A stretch of 64,000 nucleotides of DNA from Ryuthela nishihirai (Eukaryota; Arthropoda; Arachnida; Araneae; Heptathelidae). Under the pieces are notes generated by a model, which saw only the letters and a list, made by a program, of their open reading frames with translations, made no database searches and had not been told where the DNA came from. Both the position numbers and the translations under genes were made by a program. Shown here piece after piece: positions 1-13,100 of the stretch (positions are counted from its first letter, which is position 1; each line of letters begins with the position of its first letter). The stretch is taken from the NCBI GenBank assembly GCA_038380435.1, contig JAWZYU010000058.1, forward strand, positions 1,240,001-1,304,000, in the 5' to 3' direction.

Positions 1-745
1 ATTGAAATAAACCATCAGATTTTCACTCAAACTGTAAATTCAAAAGTTGATAGCACAGGAATAGCTTTTAGCCCTGTTTTAGCTGTTTAAAACAGCGTTC
101 AAACTGATATTTTGGTGAATTATTCGATATTTTCGAAATTCTATGCACCTAAACTGTACTTTATCCATAGAATCTCATTAAATAATACTAGTTTATGAAT
201 ATAGAGCCTAAGGTTGTGAATCTGACTGTAAACTCAAAAGTGATTACAAACCACATACATTTTTTCTATATTTTATGCGAGGAAAACAGTGATAAAATAG
301 CTGTTTTGATACATAAATCGAATTTTTTCAAAAATTCTATGCTGTGAAGAATATTATTTTTAAGGCAAAGAATATTATTTTGTATTACGCCTCGATGGAC
401 AGAAATCATCAGATTGTCACTAAACTGTAAATTCTATCCACTTAAATTATACTTTACTCATAGAATCTTATTATATAATACTAGTTGATGAATATAAAGC
501 ATTAGGTTGTGAATCTGAGTGTAAATTCGAGTTGCTACACTTTACATAGTTTTTACCTATGTTTTATGAGCGGAAAACAGCGCTAAAATAGTTATTTTGA
601 TATATAAATCGATATTTTTCAAAATTCTATACAATGAAAATACATTTAAGGCATAGAAATGACATTCTATATCACACTTTGATAGAAAAAAACCATCAGA
701 TTCTCACTCTGACAGTAAATTGATCAGTTGTTACTGTTACGAAAT
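1..745 (+). repeat. 390-bp satellite array, forward segment
   Basis: Start of the window lies inside a degenerate satellite array. Anchors such as AAACCATCAGATT, GTTTTAGGCGTTTAAAACAGC, ATTCGATATTTTCGAAATTCTATG and ATAATACGAGTTGATGAATATAAAGCATTAGG recur in this order. Elsewhere the spacing of the first anchor is 378-393 bp. The array continues past the left window edge. Orientation changes near 745. No coding content: short ORFs here are translations of the monomer. Confidence 0.9.
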
Positions 746-2389
746 TCTGACGAAAATGAGATTCTATGGAGAAAGTATACTTTAGGTGAATAGAATTTCG
801 AAAATATCGAATTATTCACCAAATATCACTTTCAACTCTGTTTCTTAGTGCCGAGTGGTTAGCGCGCTTGGCTACTGATCTACGGGACCTGGGTTCGAGC
901 CCCGGGTAAGGCATGAATGTTCGTGTTGTTTTTCTGCTGAGGTCCTGCCATCCTCTCAGACCTTATACTATGGCATATAAACTGACAGGCTCCTGTCAGA
1001 CCTCTTTGGCAAGCAGCTGCTTGAGGGGGGTATTTATTTTTATATTATATATAAAACACAAGTTATAGGCTATTCCTTGGCTAAAAACTTTTCAATTTAC
1101 AGTGATAATGAAAATCTGATGGTTTATTTCCATCAAGGCGTGATATAAAATGACACTCTATGCCTTAAAAATATTTTTACTGCTTAGAATTTTGAAAAAA
1201 GAGGATTTATATATCAAAAGAGCTGTTTTTGCGCTGTTTTCCACGAATAACACGTAGGTAAAAGCGATATAGTGTTTAATAACTTTTCAATTTACAGTCA
1301 GATTCACAACCTCATTCTCTAGATTCATTAATTCGTACTATGTCAAGAAAATCTATGGCTGAAGTATAGTTTAGGTGCATGGAATTTTCAATATATTGAA
1401 TTATTCACCAAAATATCTGTTTCAATGCTGTTTTAAACGCCTAAAACAGAGCTAAAAGATACTCCTGTGTCAACAACGTCTGAATTTATATTCAGAGTGA
1501 CAATCTGATGGTTTATTTCCATCATAGGATGATATAAAATGACATTCTATGATTTAGAAAACATTTTCACTGCATAGAATTTTGAAGAAAATGGATTTAT
1601 ATATCAAAAGAGCTGTTTTAGCGCTGTTTTCCACGAATAACACATAGGTAGAAGCGATACATTCAGATTCACAACCTCATTCTCTAGATTCATCACTTTG
1701 TACTATGTCATGAAAATCTATGGCTGAAGTATAGTTTAGGTGCATGGAATTTTCAATATATTGAATTATTCACCAAAATATCTGTTTCAATGCTGTTTTA
1801 AACGCCTAGAACAGAGCTAAAAGATACTCCTGTGTCAACAACATCTGAATTTACATTCAGAGTGACAATCTGATGGTTTACTTCCATCATAGGATGATAT
1901 AAAATGACATTCTATGATTTAGAAAACATTTTCACTGCATAGGATTTTGAAAAAGGAGGATTTATATATCAAAAGAGCTGTTTTAGCGCTGTTTTCCACG
2001 AATAACACATAGGTAGAAGCGATATAGTGTTAATAACTTTTCAATTTACAGTCAGATTCACAACCTCATTCTCTAGATTCATCAATTCGTACTATGTCAT
2101 GAAAATCTATGGCTGAAGTATAGTTTAGGCACATTTTCACTGCATAGAATTTTGAAAAAAAAATGGATTTATGTGTCAAAATAGCTGTTTTTGCGCTGTT
2201 TTCCACGGAAAAAACATAGCTTAGTGTTATATGTTGTGTAATAACTTTTGAATCGCAGCCTAATGCTTTATGTTCATCAACTCGTATTATAAAAAGAGAT
2301 TCTATCCGTAAAGTATAGTTTAGTTCCATAGAATTTCGAAAATATCGAATTATTCACCAAAATATCAGTTTCAACTCTGTTTTTAACTT
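746..2389 (-). repeat. 390-bp satellite array, reverse segment
   Basis: Same satellite, now as the reverse complement (TGATGGTTTATTTCCATC, GATTCTATGGCTGAAGTATAG). It is interrupted by a SINE at 838-1070. Two units around 1300-1680 and 1660-2040 are unusually alike, suggesting local amplification. Forward orientation resumes at about 2390. Confidence 0.9.
838..1070 (+). mobile_element. tRNA-derived SINE, family 2, near full length
   Basis: The head resembles a tRNA: an A-box-like stretch (GCCGAGTGGTTAGC, about 849-862) and a consensus B box GGTTCGAGCCC at 892-902. A shared body follows (TGTTGTTTTTCTGCTGAGGTC, then a GGCATATAAACTGACAGGCTCCTGTCAGACC-type stretch and GGCAAGCAGCTGCTTGA), ending in a T-rich tail near 1035-1065. 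Relatives occur at 42572, 51950 (reverse), 62438 (reverse) and, decayed, 39960. It sits inside reverse-oriented satellite; no clear target-site duplication was found. Confidence 0.8.
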
Positions 2390-5274
2390 TTTATATGCGC
2401 CTTGATGGAAAAGAACTATCCGATTTTCACTATGACTGTAAATTGAAAAGTAGTTACCACAGGAATAGCTTTAAATTCTGTTTTAGGCGTTTAAAACAGC
2501 GTTGAAAGTGATATTTTCGTGAATGAATCGATATTTTCGAAATTCTATACAACTAAATTAAACTTCAGTCATAGATTCTCAATACATAGTACGAGTTTAT
2601 ATATATAAAGCATTAGGTTGTGAATCAGACTATAAATTCAAAAGTTATTACACACCATATATCTTTTACCTATTTTTTTTTGCGTGTGAAACAGCGCTGA
2701 AAACAGCTTCGATTTATGTACCAAAATGTACATAAATAGCATTTTTTCAAAATGTTTTTAACGCAAAGAGTGTCATTTTATATTACGCCTTGATGGAAAT
2801 AAACCATCAGATTGTCAATCTGACTATAAATTGAAAAGTTGTTAGAACGGGAATAGCTTTTAGCTCTGTTATACGCATTAAAAACAGCGTTGAAACTAAT
2901 GTTTTGGTTAATAATTTGAAATTTTCGAAATTTTATGCACCTAATTTATACTTTAGCCATATAATCCCATTACATAGTACGAGTTGATGAATATAAAGCA
3001 TTAGGTTGTGAATCTGAGTATAAATTCAAACGTTATTGCACACCATATGTCTTTTGCCTACGTGTTATGCGTGGAAAACAGCGCTAAAACTGCTTTTTTG
3101 ATACATAAATTAATTTTTTTCAAACTTCTATACAGTGAAAATGTTTTTTAAGTCATAGGCTGTCATTTTATATCACGCCTTCATGGAAATAAACCATCAC
3201 ATTGTCACTCTGACAGTAAATTCAAAAGTTGTTGGCACAGGAGTAGCTTTTAGTTCTGCTTTAGGCGTTCAAAACAGCATGCAAATCGATATTTTCTTGA
3301 ATATTTCGATATTTTCGAGATTCTAGGCACATAAACTATACTTTAGCCGTAGTACGAGTTAAGGAATATAAGACAAAAACAGCGCAAAAACAGCTATTTT
3401 GATATATAATCCATTTTTTTTCAAAATTCTATGCAGTGAAAATGTTTCTAAATTAAGAATGTCATTTTATATCATCCTATGATGGAAATAAACCATCAGA
3501 TTTTCACTCTGAATGTAAATTCAGACGTTGTTGACACAGTATTATCTTTTAGCTATGTTTTAGGCTTTTTAAACCAGCATTGAAACAGATATTTTGGTGA
3601 ATAATTCAATATATTGAAAATTCCATGCACCTAAACTATACTTCAGCCATAGATTTTCATGACATAGTACGAATTGATGAATCTAGAGAATGAGGTTGTG
3701 AATCTGACTGTAAATTGAAAAGTTATTAAACACTATATCGCTTCTACCTATGTGTTATTCGTGGAAAACAGCTTTTTTGATACGAAAATTGATTTTTTTC
3801 AAAATTCTATACAGAGAAAATGTTTTTAAGGCATAGAGTGTCATTTTATATCACGCCTCGATGGAAATAAACCATCAGATTTTCATTATGACTGTAAATT
3901 GAAACGTTTTTAGCAGAGGAATAGCCTATAGCTTGTGTTTTAGGCGTTAAAAACAGAGTTGAAACTGATATTTTGGTGAATAATTCTATATTTTCGAAAT
4001 TTTTTGCACCTAAACTATAGTTCAGCCATAGATTCTCATTATATAATACGAGTTGATGAATATAAAGCATCAGATTGTCATTCTGACTGTAAATTCAAAA
4101 ATTGTAACATACCATATAGCTTTCACCTATGCGTTATGCGAGAAAACAACGCTAAAACAGCAATTTTAAAGCATAAATCGATTTTTTTCAAAATTCTATG
4201 TAGTCAAAATGTTTTTAAGGCATAAAATGTCCTTTTATATAACGCCTTGAGGGAAATTAACCATCAGATTATCACTCTGACTGTAAATTCAAGAGTTGTT
4301 GGCACAGAAATAGCTGTTAGTTCTGTTTTAGGCGTTTAAAACAGCATTGAAACTGATATTTTGGTGAATAATTCAATATTTTCCAAATTCTATGCACCTA
4401 ATCTATACTTTAGCTATAGAGTCTCATTATAGGATACGAATTGATGAATATAAAGCATTAGGTTGGGAATCGGACTGTAAATTTGAAAGTTATTAAGCAC
4501 CATACAGATGTTACCTATTTTTTATGGGTAGAAAACAGCGCTAAAACAGTTATTTTGATTCATAAATCGATTTCTTTCAAAATTCTATGCAGTAGAAATG
4601 TTTTTAAGGAAAAGAATGTCATTTTATACCACGCCTAGATGGAAGTAAACTATCAGATAATCATTCTGACTGTAAATATAAAAGTTGTTTACAAAAAGAA
4701 ATAGATTTTAATTCTGTTTTCGGCGTTTAAAACAGCATTGAAAGTGATATTTTTGTGAATAATTCGATATTTTCGAAATTCTATGCACCTAAACTATACT
4801 TTCGCAATACAATCTCATTATATAATACGAGATAATGAATATAAAGCATCAGATTATCAATCTGACGGGAAATTCAAAAATTATTACACACCATATATCC
4901 TTTAGCTATGTTTCGCGCGTGGAAAACAGCGCTTAAACAGTTATTTTGATACATAAATCGATTTTTTTTTTCAAAATTCTATTTAGTGGAAATGTTTTTA
5001 AGACACAGAATGTCATTCTGTATCACGCGTTGAAGAAAATAAACCATGAGATTGTCAATCTTATTCTAAATTGAAAAGTTGTTGGTACAGGAATAGCTTT
5101 TACCTCTGTTTTAAGGGTTTAAATCAGAGTTGAAACTGATATTTTGGTGAATTATTCGATATTTTCGAAATTCTATGCACCTGAACTATACTTTATCCAT
5201 AGCATCTCATTAAACATCACGAGTTGATGTAAATAAAGCATTAAATTGTGAATCTGACTGTAATATTAAAAGAT
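2390..5274 (+). repeat. 390-bp satellite array, forward segment; holds left duplication breakpoint
   Basis: Successive monomers begin near 2801, 3191, 3491, 3869, 4259, 4648 and 5041, so the period is about 390 bp with one unit shortened to about 300. Each monomer reads as two diverged halves that both start with GACTGTAAATTCAAAAGTT and continue through AACAGC, ATATTTT...AAATTCTATG, so the ancestral unit is about 195 bp. The duplicated block begins at 3605 inside this array, exactly at the perfect palindrome TTCAATATATTGAA. Confidence 0.92.
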
Positions 5275-5950
5275 TACGTGTCTGGGAAGCTATCGACTGA
5301 TCTACCTCCCGTAGGGGAGAGTAGAATGGAGAATAATGATATTTTTGCCAAATGGAAGCTTGCACCGTGGGGAGGACCATCTACTCTACATTTTAGAAAG
5401 TTTTAGACCCGCTACAGATTTATACAGGTGGAAGCTAGAGCGATAAGACATTATTCTATGCCAAAGTTACGGTTTGTGGTTAGAGTAACTCGCCATTCGA
5501 TTAAATATAGTTTTTAAAAATTTAGCTTTAGTAATGCGCGAAGTTAAATTAGAATAATATCTCTGTCCAGGACACCAACTTTGTGATCCGGTGAAGCTGA
5601 AGCTAAATTCTGTCCCAATTGTGTTCCCCTTTTGTTCCGACTACTGGAGTTAAAAATCTGTGGTTTCTAGAGGATTTAACGTCGTGAACCTGTTGCATTT
5701 GTTCAAATACAGCCCATTCAGGAATTTCTTTCTTGCATGTTTGCACTTCTCAGAAATGGAATTTACGGCACTTCAGAATACGATATTGATTTTATAAGTG
5801 ATATTATTTCCGAGCCCAAGAATGTGTTAGTTGCTCGCTTGCAACAATATCTGTTAGTGTAATGAGATAATAATAAGATACTATGTTAGTGTAATGTGAT
5901 GTTAAGTATTGTTCTTATTGCAACTTACAAGGCGCAGCAGCCATTCAGGC
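5275..5950. mobile_element. Unidentified ~0.68-kb insertion in satellite
   Basis: Satellite stops after about 5274 and resumes at about 5951 with AATAGCGTTTAGCACTG. The intervening sequence matches no other part of the window. It contains imperfectly complementary stretches (GTAGGGGAGAGTAGAATGG and GGACCATCTACTCTACA) and a short direct repeat TGTTAGTGTAATG near 5852 and 5884. Ends of the form TGTCTGGG (5279) and CAACTTACA (5929) would suit a solo LTR, but I found no target-site duplication, so this is only a possibility. Confidence 0.5.
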
Positions 5951-8010
5951 GAATAGCGTTTAGCACTGTTTTAGGCGTTTAAAACAGCATTGAAACTCAT
6001 ATTTTCTTGAATTATTCGATATTTACGAAATCTCATTATATAATATTAGTTACTGAGTATAAAGCATTAGGTTGTGAATCTGACTGTAAATTTAAAAGTT
6101 ATTACACACCATATAGCTTTTACCTATGTCATATGCGTAAAAAACAGCGCTTAAGCAGTTATTTTGATACATAAATCGATTTTTTTTTTCAAAATTCTAT
6201 TTAGTGAAAATGTTTTTTAGACATAGAATATGATTCTGTATCACGCCTTGAACCAAATAAACCATGACGTTTTCAGTCTTACTCTAAATTCAAAAGTTGT
6301 CAGCCCAGGAAAAGTTTTTAGCTCTGTTTTATGCATTTGAAACAGCGTTGAAACTGATATTTTGGTGAATTATTCGATACTTTCGAAATTCTATGCACCT
6401 AAACTATACTTTAACCATAGAATCTCACTACACATTACGAGTTGATGTAGATAAATTGTGAATCTGACGGTAAAATCAAAAGTTATTATACACCATGTAG
6501 CTTTTACCTACGTTTTATGCGAGGAATACAACGTTAAAACAGCTATTTTGATACATAAATCTATGTTTTTTTCAAAATTCAATGCAGTGAAATGTTTTTA
6601 AGGCACAGAATGTTATTTAATATCACGCCTTGACCGAAAAAAAACCATGAGATTGTCACTCTGACTGTAAATTGAAAAGTTGTTGGCATAGGAGTAGCTT
6701 GTAGCTCTGTTCTAAGCGTCCACAAAACAGCGTTCAAACTGATATTTTGGTGAAAAATTCGATATTTTGGAAATTTTACGTACCTAAACTATATTTTAGC
6801 CATAGAATCTCATTATATAATACGAGTTGAATATGAAACGATATAAAGTAATATGAATATAAAACGATGAATATAAGGTTGGGAATTTGACGGTAAAATC
6901 AAAATTTATTACATACCATATAGCTTTGATGAATGTGATATGCGAAAAAAACAGAGCTAAAACAGTTATTTTGATTCATAAATCAATTTTTTTTTCAAAA
7001 TTCTATGCAGTGAAAGTTTTTTTATACAGAAAACGTCATTTCATATCACGCCTTGATGGAAATAAACCATCAGAAAATCACTCTGATTGTAATTTGAAAA
7101 GTTGTTGGCACAGGAATAGCTTGTAGCTCTGTTCTAAGCGTCCACAAAACAGCGTTCAAACTGATATTTTGGTGAAAAATTCGATATTTTCGAAATTCTA
7201 TGCACCTAATCTAAACCTTTGCCATAGAATCTGATTATATAATATGAGCTGATGACTATAAAGAATCAGATTGTCAATCTGATTATAAATTCAAAAGTTA
7301 TTACACATCATATAGCTTTCTTCTCAGGTTTGTGCTCGGAATACAGCTCAAAAACTATAATTTTGATACATGAAATTGATTCTTTGCATTAGGTTGTCAA
7401 TCTGACTGTAAATTCAAAAGTTATTACACCACCTTACACATTTTACCTTTGGTTTGTGCTCGGAATACAGCGCTAAATCCGGTATTTTGATACATAAATT
7501 GATTCTTTTAAAAATTCTTTGTTGTAAAAATGTGTTTAAGGCATAGCATGTCATTCTACATCACGCCTTGATGGAAACAAACCATCAGATTGTCACTCTG
7601 ACTGCAAATTTAAGGGTTTTACAGAAATAGCTTTTACCTCTGTTTTAGGCATTTAACACATCATTAGACTGATAATTTGGCGAATTATTCGATAATTTCG
7701 AAATTCTATGCACCTAAACTATTCTTTAGCCATAGAAACTCACTATATAATACGAGTTTATGAATATAAAGCATTAGGTTGTGAATCTGACTGTAAATTC
7801 AAAAGTTTTTACACACCACGTATACTTTTCCTATCTTTTATGTGCGGAAAACAGCGCTAAAATAGCTATTCTGATACATAAATCGATAGCTCTAAGCAGT
7901 GTTTTAGGCGTTTAAAAGAGCATTGAAACTGATGTTTTGGTGACTGATATTCGATATGTTCGAAATTCTATGCACCTAAAGTATACTTTACACATAGAAT
8001 CTCATTATAC
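5951..8010 (+). repeat. 390-bp satellite array, forward segment
   Basis: Forward satellite monomers, more degraded than upstream. Near 7270-7460 the second half-unit is duplicated in shortened form: two stretches each have GTTATTACAC, then GGTTTGTGCTCGGAATACAGC. The array ends at CTCATTATA, where the Tigger terminal sequence begins. Confidence 0.88.
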
Positions 8011-8549
8011 ACCTATCCATCGATTTACACTGAAGATAGGTTCCGCACAAAACCGCGTAAATCGAAATTTTGGATTTTGCTATGTAAAATCGTGTAAAAC
8101 GAAAAAAATTAACAATAAGCATAATGCAGTCATTTATTCACGTAAAACAAAAGCAAGACATCTTGAAAAACAAAATTACACTTCGTTCATAAAATAAAAA
8201 ATATATGTAGGTAATATAAGTACATATTTAATTCATTTTACATTAGGAACAAAAAATATAAGATCCTTAAAAAAATTAACAATAAGTTTAATTACTGTCA
8301 TCACTTTCATGGACTATCAGTCTTTTCTTCCTGATTGGTATGATGTCACTTTCATCACGCGATAGTTCTTAATGCGATTCTGGTTGAATGGTTGATGAAT
8401 TAGGGACAATCTCAGATCGACGAGACTTTGTAATGAAATCCGTAATTAACAATTGTGTAGGTTTTTTTTGTTAAATTTTTATAGACCTCATATTGATTTA
8501 AGCACTTACTAATATCCGCTGGAATCGGAGAGCTCGTTCAACATTCGTG

Positions 8550-10001
8550 TCATTTTTTGTTAAAAATGATTACCCAATTTTCTCCCCAATTCAATCCTAT
8601 GCTGATGACTCTTGCTGTGAACGCAACTGGTTCAGATTGCTCTTCATCAGGATCATTGTCTTCATCACGTTTATTTGTTTCATGAATCATGTTAACTAAA
8701 TCATCCTCATCTAGTTCTTCATCAGCCATTATTTCTTCAATTATCTGCCTCAGCAAATCCTCCTATAGTATGCGCCAACTCAGTGATCTGAGAATATTCA
8801 TGCTTTAATGGTAATCTATAATTCTCACCTTCAACAGCATCTGGCCATATTGCTTTCCAGCAGGCATTGAGCGTTGATTGTTTACTCTGGGTATATGGAA
8901 GTCCAACATGCTTAACAAAATCTAAGATTGTAAATTTCTTCCAAGCATCCATAAGAGTAAGAGATCCATCATTCTCTATTTGTTTCAAAATATACCTGAA
9001 GGTTTGCTTGATATACAATGCCTTGAAAGTCGAAATTATCCCTTGATCTAACGTAATAGAGCGAACCTCTATTAATAAATTAGGAAATTAAATAAGGAAG
9101 TTGTATTCTTTGGTAAAAAAACAATTTGCATATTTTCGTGTTGTAAATCTTGAGGATGACCTGATTCATTATCAATTAATAGAAGGGCCTTAAAAGGCAA
9201 TCCCCTTTTACTTAAATAACTTTTGACATCTGGGACAAACAAGTTATGAAACCATTCATTGAAAACCATGCAGTGACCCTGCTTTCTTATTAGCCATCCA
9301 ATAAACGGGAAGGTTTTTTGATGTTTAAATGAGCGTGGTGTTTTCGATTTGTTAATAACCAATGGTTTCATTATATGATCGCCTAAAGCGTTGCTACAGA
9401 AAAGAACTGTTATACGACTTTTCGCTGCCTTATGACCAGCAGCTGATTTGTGAGCTTTAGCCATATAGGTTCTTTCTGGGATTTTTTTCCAGAATAACCC
9501 GGACTCGTCAGCATTGAATACCTGGTCAGGAGTGTAGGAGTTGGCGGCAATGATTTCAGAAAATTTTGCTGGATATTTTTGTGCTGCATCCGAATCAGCA
9601 GATGCTCTTTCACCTTTCAATCTTAGATTATGTAAAGATTGTCTTTGTTTAAATCTCTCGAATCAATCGTTGCTTGTGGAAAAAGATACCTTCTTTTCAT
9701 CTGGCGAAGTCGACGGTAACTGATTCTTAAGTGTTTCATAAATCTTTAAAGCCTTATTTGTAATGGCAATGGTATCAATTGGAACCCGCTTTTGAGTTTG
9801 GTCTTCTAGCCATATCATTAATGCCTTTTCCATATTTTCCATTGTAACATCTCTTACATATGAAATTGTGCTCATACTCGTGCAAGATCCAGCTGCTATA
9901 CTTTTTCTAATGGAGTCTTCATTTTTTCTTATTGTCCTTATTGTGGCTTTATTCATGGAGTAAAATTTAGCAATATCTGTTACTCTTTCTCTATTACGTA
10001 G
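8550..10001 (-). pseudogene. Tigger-like DDE transposase, main part (broken)
   Basis: Would cut and paste the element using a DDE catalytic triad after DNA binding by a psq/CENP-B-type helix-turn-helix. Reading from 10001 leftward: end of the helix-turn-helix (VTDIAKFYSMNKATIRTI), a CENP-B-like DNA-binding region, then the DDE domain with FNADESGLFWKK (first Asp) and LLLIDNESGHP (second Asp). The third motif LDQGIISTFKALYIKQTF (about 9000-9050) is separated from the rest by stops and a ~40-bp disruption near 9050-9075. Other lesions are an in-frame TGA at 9663, just before FERFKQRQSLHNL, and a frameshift near 8750. The acidic C-terminus (EELDEDDLVNMI) is typical of the family. Not functional. 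The identical copy is at 26279-27730. Confidence 0.88.
9988..10001. repeat. 14-bp target-site duplication, left copy
   Basis: TCTCTATTACGTAG, identical to 15569-15582; flanking bases differ (T9987 versus C15568, G10002 versus A15583), so the duplication is exactly 14 bp. Confidence 0.95.
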
Positions 10002-10185
10002 GCTGGCTGGCTTAACGTTACAAGTTCTCTGAGAGGTCCGTTTCCGGCTTTCTCAGATCTCCAATCAAAATTCATAGATTTTTTCGAAGTGGAAAAGGTG
10101 GAACAAAGTTGACTTGTTGGAAACATAAAATGAAAAGAAATTCATTTAGAATTCTTAAGAATATAAAATCAAAATAGATTCTGTT

Positions 10186-13100
10186 TTATATTATTTTCCA
10201 TAATTCTGTTTCTAAAAGAAACTCTCCTACAAGGTTATAAATATTTTTCCTGATTTCCAAATTAGGATTATCTAAAATATTGCAAATTGTAAATTCATCA
10301 ATACCTAAAAGAGTTAATTCTTTGAACATTTTTTTTCTTGAGATAGAATATTTTGGGCAATTTAGTAATATATGATTAACACTTTCTAAAGTATTACAGT
10401 AATTACAATTTGGAGAGTTAAGCTGTTTGATTTTGTACAAAAATGGATTAATAGTTGTAGCACCTGTTCTAAGTTTATAAATTTTGCACATTAATGCTCT
10501 AGAAAGATTATATTTATTTATATATTGGATGTTACATTTTAGGTTAAATCTATAATTATTTTGAATACTGCCATTAACTTTAAAAATCATATTTGTGAGA
10601 TGGAATTCATGATTATGAATTAACTTTTTAAATTGTTTATAAAAATAAATAGTTTGAGTATAGTTTGGTAGATTAATAGCTTTTTTCGCAAGATCATCAG
10701 CAATTTCATTACCAGAAATGTTGCAATGAGCCGGGATCCATTGAAGTGAAATACTATTTTTTAAAATTCTAATATTAAAATCCGTTAAAGTTAAAATTTG
10801 ATATAAAAATTTTGTATAATAATAATCTTGTCTTAAAATATTCAAAGCACATTTTGAATCGGTATATATTATGATAAGTTTATTTTTAAATGTTTGCATA
10901 ACACATATTAGAGCTTCAATGATAGCAATTGTTTCTGCTTGTGAAATAGAAATGATAGATGGAAGTTTGATGGATTTAGAGGTTTGTGTTGATGGTATAT
11001 AAAATGCTGCTGCTGCAGCATTCAAATTTGTTTTAAGTGAACCATCAGTGTATATGCTAATATGATTTGTATATTTTACATTACAGTAAGAATTAGATAA
11101 AATTTTTAAGGTTTCCGCTGAATAATTTTTCTTATTAAAAATATCTGGAAGATTATCTCGAATTGTCGGTCTGTAAAAACTCCAGTCCGCAATTAGATTG
11201 AAAAAATCTCCTGAAGTAGAGGTATTAAAAATTAAATTTAATAAAGGATCATTATTTAATATTTTATGATAATTATTAAATTTTTTTAAATTGTTTTGAT
11301 AATTGATTAAGAAAGGATGTTGAGGAATTTTGAAATATAGTCTGGCTAAATATTTAATTAAAAGAATTTTAATTCTGATATTAAAAGGAGAGATTGCTGT
11401 TTCACCAATTAGAGAGGTTGTGGGAGTTCTTTTTAATAGGCCTAATGATACTTTTATGAACTGGTTTTGAAGAGTAGAAAATTTTTTAATTTTGTAATCA
11501 CAAATTCCGACCATGAATTCAAAGCCAAATTCAATTTTTGGCCTAACAAGATTTTTATACAGAGAAATTAAAAATTCTGGTGCTGTACCCCAATTAGTGG
11601 TAGCAAGACATTTAAAAAAATTTAGTAGTTTACAGCCTTTGCTGTATTGATATGTGAGGTGATCGTTCCATTTCAGTCGGAAATCCAAATAGATACCTAA
11701 ATATTTAAATGCAGTCACTTGTTTGATCTGTTGATCATTTATCCGTAATATGATTTCAGGTGGAGGACTTTTTGAATAGGTAAAAGGTAAACAAACTGTT
11801 TTTTCATGATTAAGTGTGAGATGCCAAGTTTTACAGAATTTTACAATAATATCGATGTGAGATTGTAGTCTTTTAGTTAGATGAACGATGTTTTTACCCC
11901 AGACTCCATATGACAATATCGTCCGCAAAAGTTGCAAACTTAATGTCGGAATCAAAGTAATTAAATAAATCATGCAGATAGATATTAAAAAGAGTCGGGC
12001 TCAAAATTGAGCCCTGTGTTATTCCTTGAGTCATACTTAATATTGAAGATAAATCATTATTTATTTTAACTTGGTATGATTTTTTAGTTAAATTAAAATG
12101 TAGGAATTGCAATAAGTTTCCTTTGATATTTAATTTAATAATTTTGTGTAATAGGCCTTTTTGCCAAATTGAATCAAAGGCAAGTGAAAGGTCGAAAAAA
12201 ATCGCCACACAGTAAAATTTTTTTGATTTAGCAATATGAAAATCAGTAATTAACGAGGAAATACATTCTTTAGATGATTTACCTCTCCTAAATCCGAAGA
12301 AATTGGAAGGAAAAGTGTGTGAGCTTTCTAAAAACAAATTAAGTCGTCGAAAAACTAATTTTTCAAAAAGTTTTAAACTGTTGGAGAGTAAAGAAATGGG
12401 TCGATAAGAATTTGGATCAGATGGTAGCTTATTTGGTTTCTGAATGAATATTATAAAGAAATTTGACCAGGCCAAAGGATAGTTATGATTTTTCCAGATG
12501 CGGTTAAAAATATCTAGCAGTTTATTTTTCCATAATGGTGGGAGATTAAAAAAGAATTTGTTTAATATGAAATCAGGACCTGATACTGATTTAAGATTTA
12601 ATTTTTTTATAGCATAATTAAGTTCGTTTAACGAGAATTTAGCGTCCATGATTGGGATATCAGGACGGAATATTAAAATATTTTTATCTACCCGATTTTC
12701 AATCTTTTTTTCATAATATGAAATATGTAAGGTGTTTGCAATTTTTAGATTTGAGCCCATAAAGTCTACTGTTTGGGACATGTTTAAATTTTTATCTAAA
12801 GCAATTTCTGCTAGAGGAAAAAATTGTTTAGGTTCTTCGTTCAATGTTTTAAAAATTCTCCACATATTAGAGATTGAAAACTGGAAAAAATTTTCCAGTT
12901 TTCTCTATATAATTCCTTTAGTTTTTTCCTGACTAGAGCTTTGATTTTTTTTAAATAGTTTATATCTTTAAAATCTCTTGTTCTTTTGGATTTATTTTCA
13001 GCTTTTTTTCTTATGGTAGTAATTTTATTCATGTGCCAAATGTTTCTATGTATTTTTGGATTTTTATTTATGATTTCGGAAAAGCAAGATTTTGTATGTT

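Noticed and set aside
849..910. tRNA gene
   Set aside because: Has A/B-box-like sequence but continues into a shared repeat body found several times; it is the head of a SINE. The same applies to 46571, 20057 and 62648.
2390..8010. CENP-B box in the satellite, tempting because a pogo-family transposon lies next to it
   Set aside because: I found no close match to the CENP-B box consensus; TTCGAAAT stretches are not enough.
2066..8197. Short ORFs in the satellite sharing peptides such as SHYIIRVDEYKA
   Set aside because: They recur because the 390-bp unit recurs; translation of satellite in both orientations, no start context or family.
7937..8197. 86-codon ORF across the satellite/Tigger boundary
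   Set aside because: Runs from satellite into the Tigger terminal non-coding region; chance frame.
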